Part shown: one piece after another, positions 32,294 through 35,423 of the stretch
How positions within the stretch are numbered: the first letter of the stretch is position 1
Layout: each line of letters opens with the position of its first letter
Translations under genes and position numbers: made by a program
Origin: Sphingomonas sp. Leaf412
GTDB lineage: Bacteria > Pseudomonadota > Alphaproteobacteria > Sphingomonadales > Sphingomonadaceae
Length of the DNA stretch: 35,423 bases
Direction: 5' to 3'
NCBI RefSeq assembly: GCF_001425405.1
Contig: NZ_LMQP01000004.1
Location: forward strand, 112,394-147,816
Notes under the pieces: model-generated
Databases searched by the model: none
Told to the model about the DNA's origin: nothing
What the model saw: only the letters and a program-made list of their open reading frames with translations

Positions 32294-33187
32294 CTACGCC
32301 ACGCTCTCCCCGCCCGCGAGCGGCTCCACCCGCTGCCGCCTTTTCTTCGCGGTCGCGATCAGGAACGCGCCGCCCGCGATCATCGGCACGCACAGCCACT
32401 GGCCCATGTGCAGGCCGGTCGCCGCCGCGAATTCGCGCAATTGCTGGTCGGGTTCGCGGAAGAATTCGACCGTGAAGCGCGCGACGCCGTATCCGGCCAG
32501 GAAGATCCCGACCAGCATCCCCGGATTGTACCGCGCCTTCGTCCGCCAGAAGAAATAGAACAGCAGCGCGAACAGCGCGACGCCCTCCAGCCCCGCCTCG
32601 TACAGCTGGCTGGGATGCCGCGCGGGCTCGATCATGCCGATCGGCACCGTGCGCTCGAACACGATGCCCCATGCCGCGTCGGTCGGCTTCCCCCACAATT
32701 CCCCGTTCACGAAATTGGCGAGCCGGCCGAAGAACAGGCCGAACGGCACCACGCACGCGACGTAATCGTGGATGCGCAGCCAGTCGAGCCCGTGCCGCCG
32801 CGCGAACCAGATCAGCCCCAGCGACGTGCCGATCACCCCGCCGTGGAAGCTCATCCCCCCATCCCACAGCCGGAACACCGACAGCGGTTCCAGCAGCATC
32901 CGCGGCGCGTAGAACAGGACATAGCCGATCCGGCCGCCCAGGATGATCCCCAGCGTCGCATAGAACACCAGGTCGTCGGCATGGCGCCGCGCCATCGGCG
33001 CCCCCGGTTGCGCCAGCAGTTTCAGCAGGTACCACCAGCCGACGACGATACCCGCGATATAGGCTAGGCTGTACCAGCGCAGCGTGAAGAAGCCGATCGA
33101 GAAGACGTCGGGATGCAACCCCAGGTCGGCGAAGCGGACATGGTCCGCGGCCACCCCGGCGGCGGCGGCGATAACTGGCAGGATCAA
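32294..33187 (-). CDS. lgt: prolipoprotein diacylglyceryl transferase
   Basis: Inner-membrane enzyme of 297 residues that transfers diacylglycerol from phosphatidylglycerol to the lipobox Cys of preprolipoproteins. The signature [10 protein letters not shown] is at 154-163; [10 protein letters not shown] (His115) and [12 protein letters not shown] are also diagnostic. About seven hydrophobic helices are visible. The start is a TTG at 33187, behind GAGAGGGGAAAGCC on the minus strand; there is no ATG upstream in frame with a ribosome site. It heads a five-gene operon and is divergent from the acyl-CoA ligase gene, 65 bp apart. Confidence 0.95.
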   Translation of the reverse strand: MILPVIAAAAGVAADHVRFADLGLHPDVFSIGFFTLRWYSLAYIAGIVVGWWYLLKLLAQPGAPMARRHADDLVFYATLGIILGGRIGYVLFYAPRMLLEPLSVFRLWDGGMSFHGGVIGTSLGLIWFARRHGLDWLRIHDYVACVVPFGLFFGRLANFVNGELWGKPTDAAWGIVFERTVPIGMIEPARHPSQLYEAGLEGVALFALLFYFFWRTKARYNPGMLVGIFLAGYGVARFTVEFFREPDQQLREFAAATGLHMGQWLCVPMIAGGAFLIATAKKRRQRVEPLAGGESVA

Positions 33188-33252
33188 GGCTTTCCCCTCT
33201 CGAACCGCGCCTGCATAAGGGGTGCAAACGACAGAACCAAGCGGAGAGACGA

Positions 33253-34959
<1,707 letters not shown>

Positions 34960-34987
34960 GCAGAGGGGGGCGGGTCCGTCACGCGAC

Positions 34988-35025
34988 ACCCGTCCGTCTA
35001 CCGGGCTTGTCCCGGCATCCACGGT
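34988..35025. repeat. truncated CGTCATGCC-family element
   Basis: Only the left arm remains (CCGGGCTTGTCCCGGCATCC then ACGGTGCC), without a matching right arm. It begins the 464-bp gene-free end of the window, 34960-35423. Confidence 0.65.
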
Positions 35026-35111
35026 GCCTCGATCCCGCACGGCTGAAGAATGCGGGGCGGCGGACGTTCGAAGGCGTTCGATATCCGGCCCGAATAATAC
35101 GTCCCGCCACA

Positions 35112-35226
35112 TGTGTCCCCGCGAAGGCGGGGACCCAGTCTGGGCTATGATCGGGTTGAACGTGCCCCGCACGTTCAAGCATCGTCCGGGGGACGATGCG
35201 ACCCGATCATCCTTCGCGGGAGCACA
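35112..35226. repeat. composite cruciform with perfect three-way junction
   Basis: An outer stem pairs TGTGTCCCCGCGAAGG with CCTTCGCGGGAGCACA, with small mismatches. Inside, P1 pairs ATGATCGGGT (35147-35156) with ACCCGATCAT (35201-35210). P2 is TGAACGTGC/GCACGTTCA (loop CCC, 35157-35177) and P3 is GCATCGTCC/GGACGATGC (loop GGG, 35179-35199). Only A35178 and G35200 are unpaired in the junction. A 4-bp hairpin CCCA/TGGG lies at 35134-35144. No promoter or coding frame is evident. Confidence 0.85.
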
Positions 35227-35265
35227 ATGAGGTACTGGCGGAGTGTGGGCGCAAGCACCCACTCC

Positions 35266-35360
35266 CGTCATGCCGGGCCTGTCCCGGCATCCACCGCGTC
35301 ACACCTAGGCACGGCCGAGGCACGCGGCGCGGTGGACCCCGGAACCAGTCCGGGATGACG
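35266..35360. repeat. 95-bp CGTCATGCC-family element
   Basis: Left arm CGTCATGCCGGGCCTGTCCC, right arm CCGGAACCAGTCCGGGATGA followed by CG. Same family as the 4.6 kb array, one base shorter. Confidence 0.92.
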
Positions 35361-35396
35361 GCGTGGGCGGGGCGGCGTTCCGGACCTCACCGCCAT

Positions 35397-35423
35397 CCGG
35401 CCCCCCCCAGCCCCCCCCCCCCC
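35397..35423. other. C-rich homopolymer at contig end
   Basis: The last bases are long runs of C broken by a single AG. This looks like low-quality sequence at an assembly end rather than biology. Confidence 0.6.

Noticed and set aside
35147..35210. tRNA gene from the cloverleaf-like fold
   Set aside because: Only two internal stems, 3-nt loops, no T-loop GTTC sequence in place and no anticodon loop.

Overview
The window looks like a chromosomal segment of a sphingomonad (Alphaproteobacteria, Sphingomonas-like). This rests on the very high GC content, the GAAC-N7-GAAC type LexA box, the imuA/imuB/dnaE2 mutasome, the lgt / NDUFAF7-like / pgeF neighbourhood and the dense palindromic intergenic elements. 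The assignment is inference from gene content, not from a marker gene. No rRNA, tRNA, CRISPR array or transposase gene was found. The left edge cuts an inositol-3-phosphate synthase gene, and the right edge ends in a C homopolymer that looks like a contig end.

Layout: (1) 1-3518: inositol-3-phosphate synthase, an NTP-transferase probably making CDP-inositol, a small membrane protein, a thiolase and a 48-residue membrane peptide. (2) 3475-5487: a RarD-type transporter, then an array of five 96-bp inverted-repeat elements with a 180-bp period. (3) 5488-9174, minus strand: a branched-chain 2-oxoacid dehydrogenase operon (E1alpha, E1beta, E2). (4) 9309-16852: an SOS mutagenesis locus, imuA-imuB under a LexA box, then dnaE2. 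It is interrupted by a reversed Phd/PIN toxin-antitoxin pair and followed by a second RHH/ParE-like pair. (5) 16857-19563, minus: a lipoprotein trehalase and a fumarylacetoacetate hydrolase family enzyme. (6) 19918-27614: acyl-CoA dehydrogenase, a WYL regulator with a VOC protein, a DEAD-box RNA helicase, a nitroreductase, a second thiolase, an HSD10-like SDR and a thioesterase. (7) 27687-28866: a membrane-anchored helix-hairpin-helix protein and a GreA/GreB-type factor. (8) 28933-33187, minus: a compact operon lgt, NDUFAF7-like methyltransferase, GNAT, pgeF, glutaminase. (9) 33253-34959: an acyl-CoA ligase, then a repeat-rich end.

Two themes tie the window together. One is acyl-CoA and branched-chain carbon metabolism: BCKDH, two thiolases, acyl-CoA dehydrogenase, SDR, thioesterase and acyl-CoA ligase. 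The other is error-prone translesion synthesis by ImuA, ImuB and DnaE2.

The most unusual feature is the spread of GC-rich palindromic elements from several unrelated families into reading frames as well as intergenic DNA. One lies in frame in imuB, one in dnaE2 and one in the E2 linker, and each gene stays open. This resembles the protein-coding palindromic elements known from Rickettsia. A second striking object is an almost perfectly paired three-way-junction inverted repeat at 35147-35210. The third is the dnaE2 gene split from imuAB by one toxin-antitoxin module and bracketed by another.
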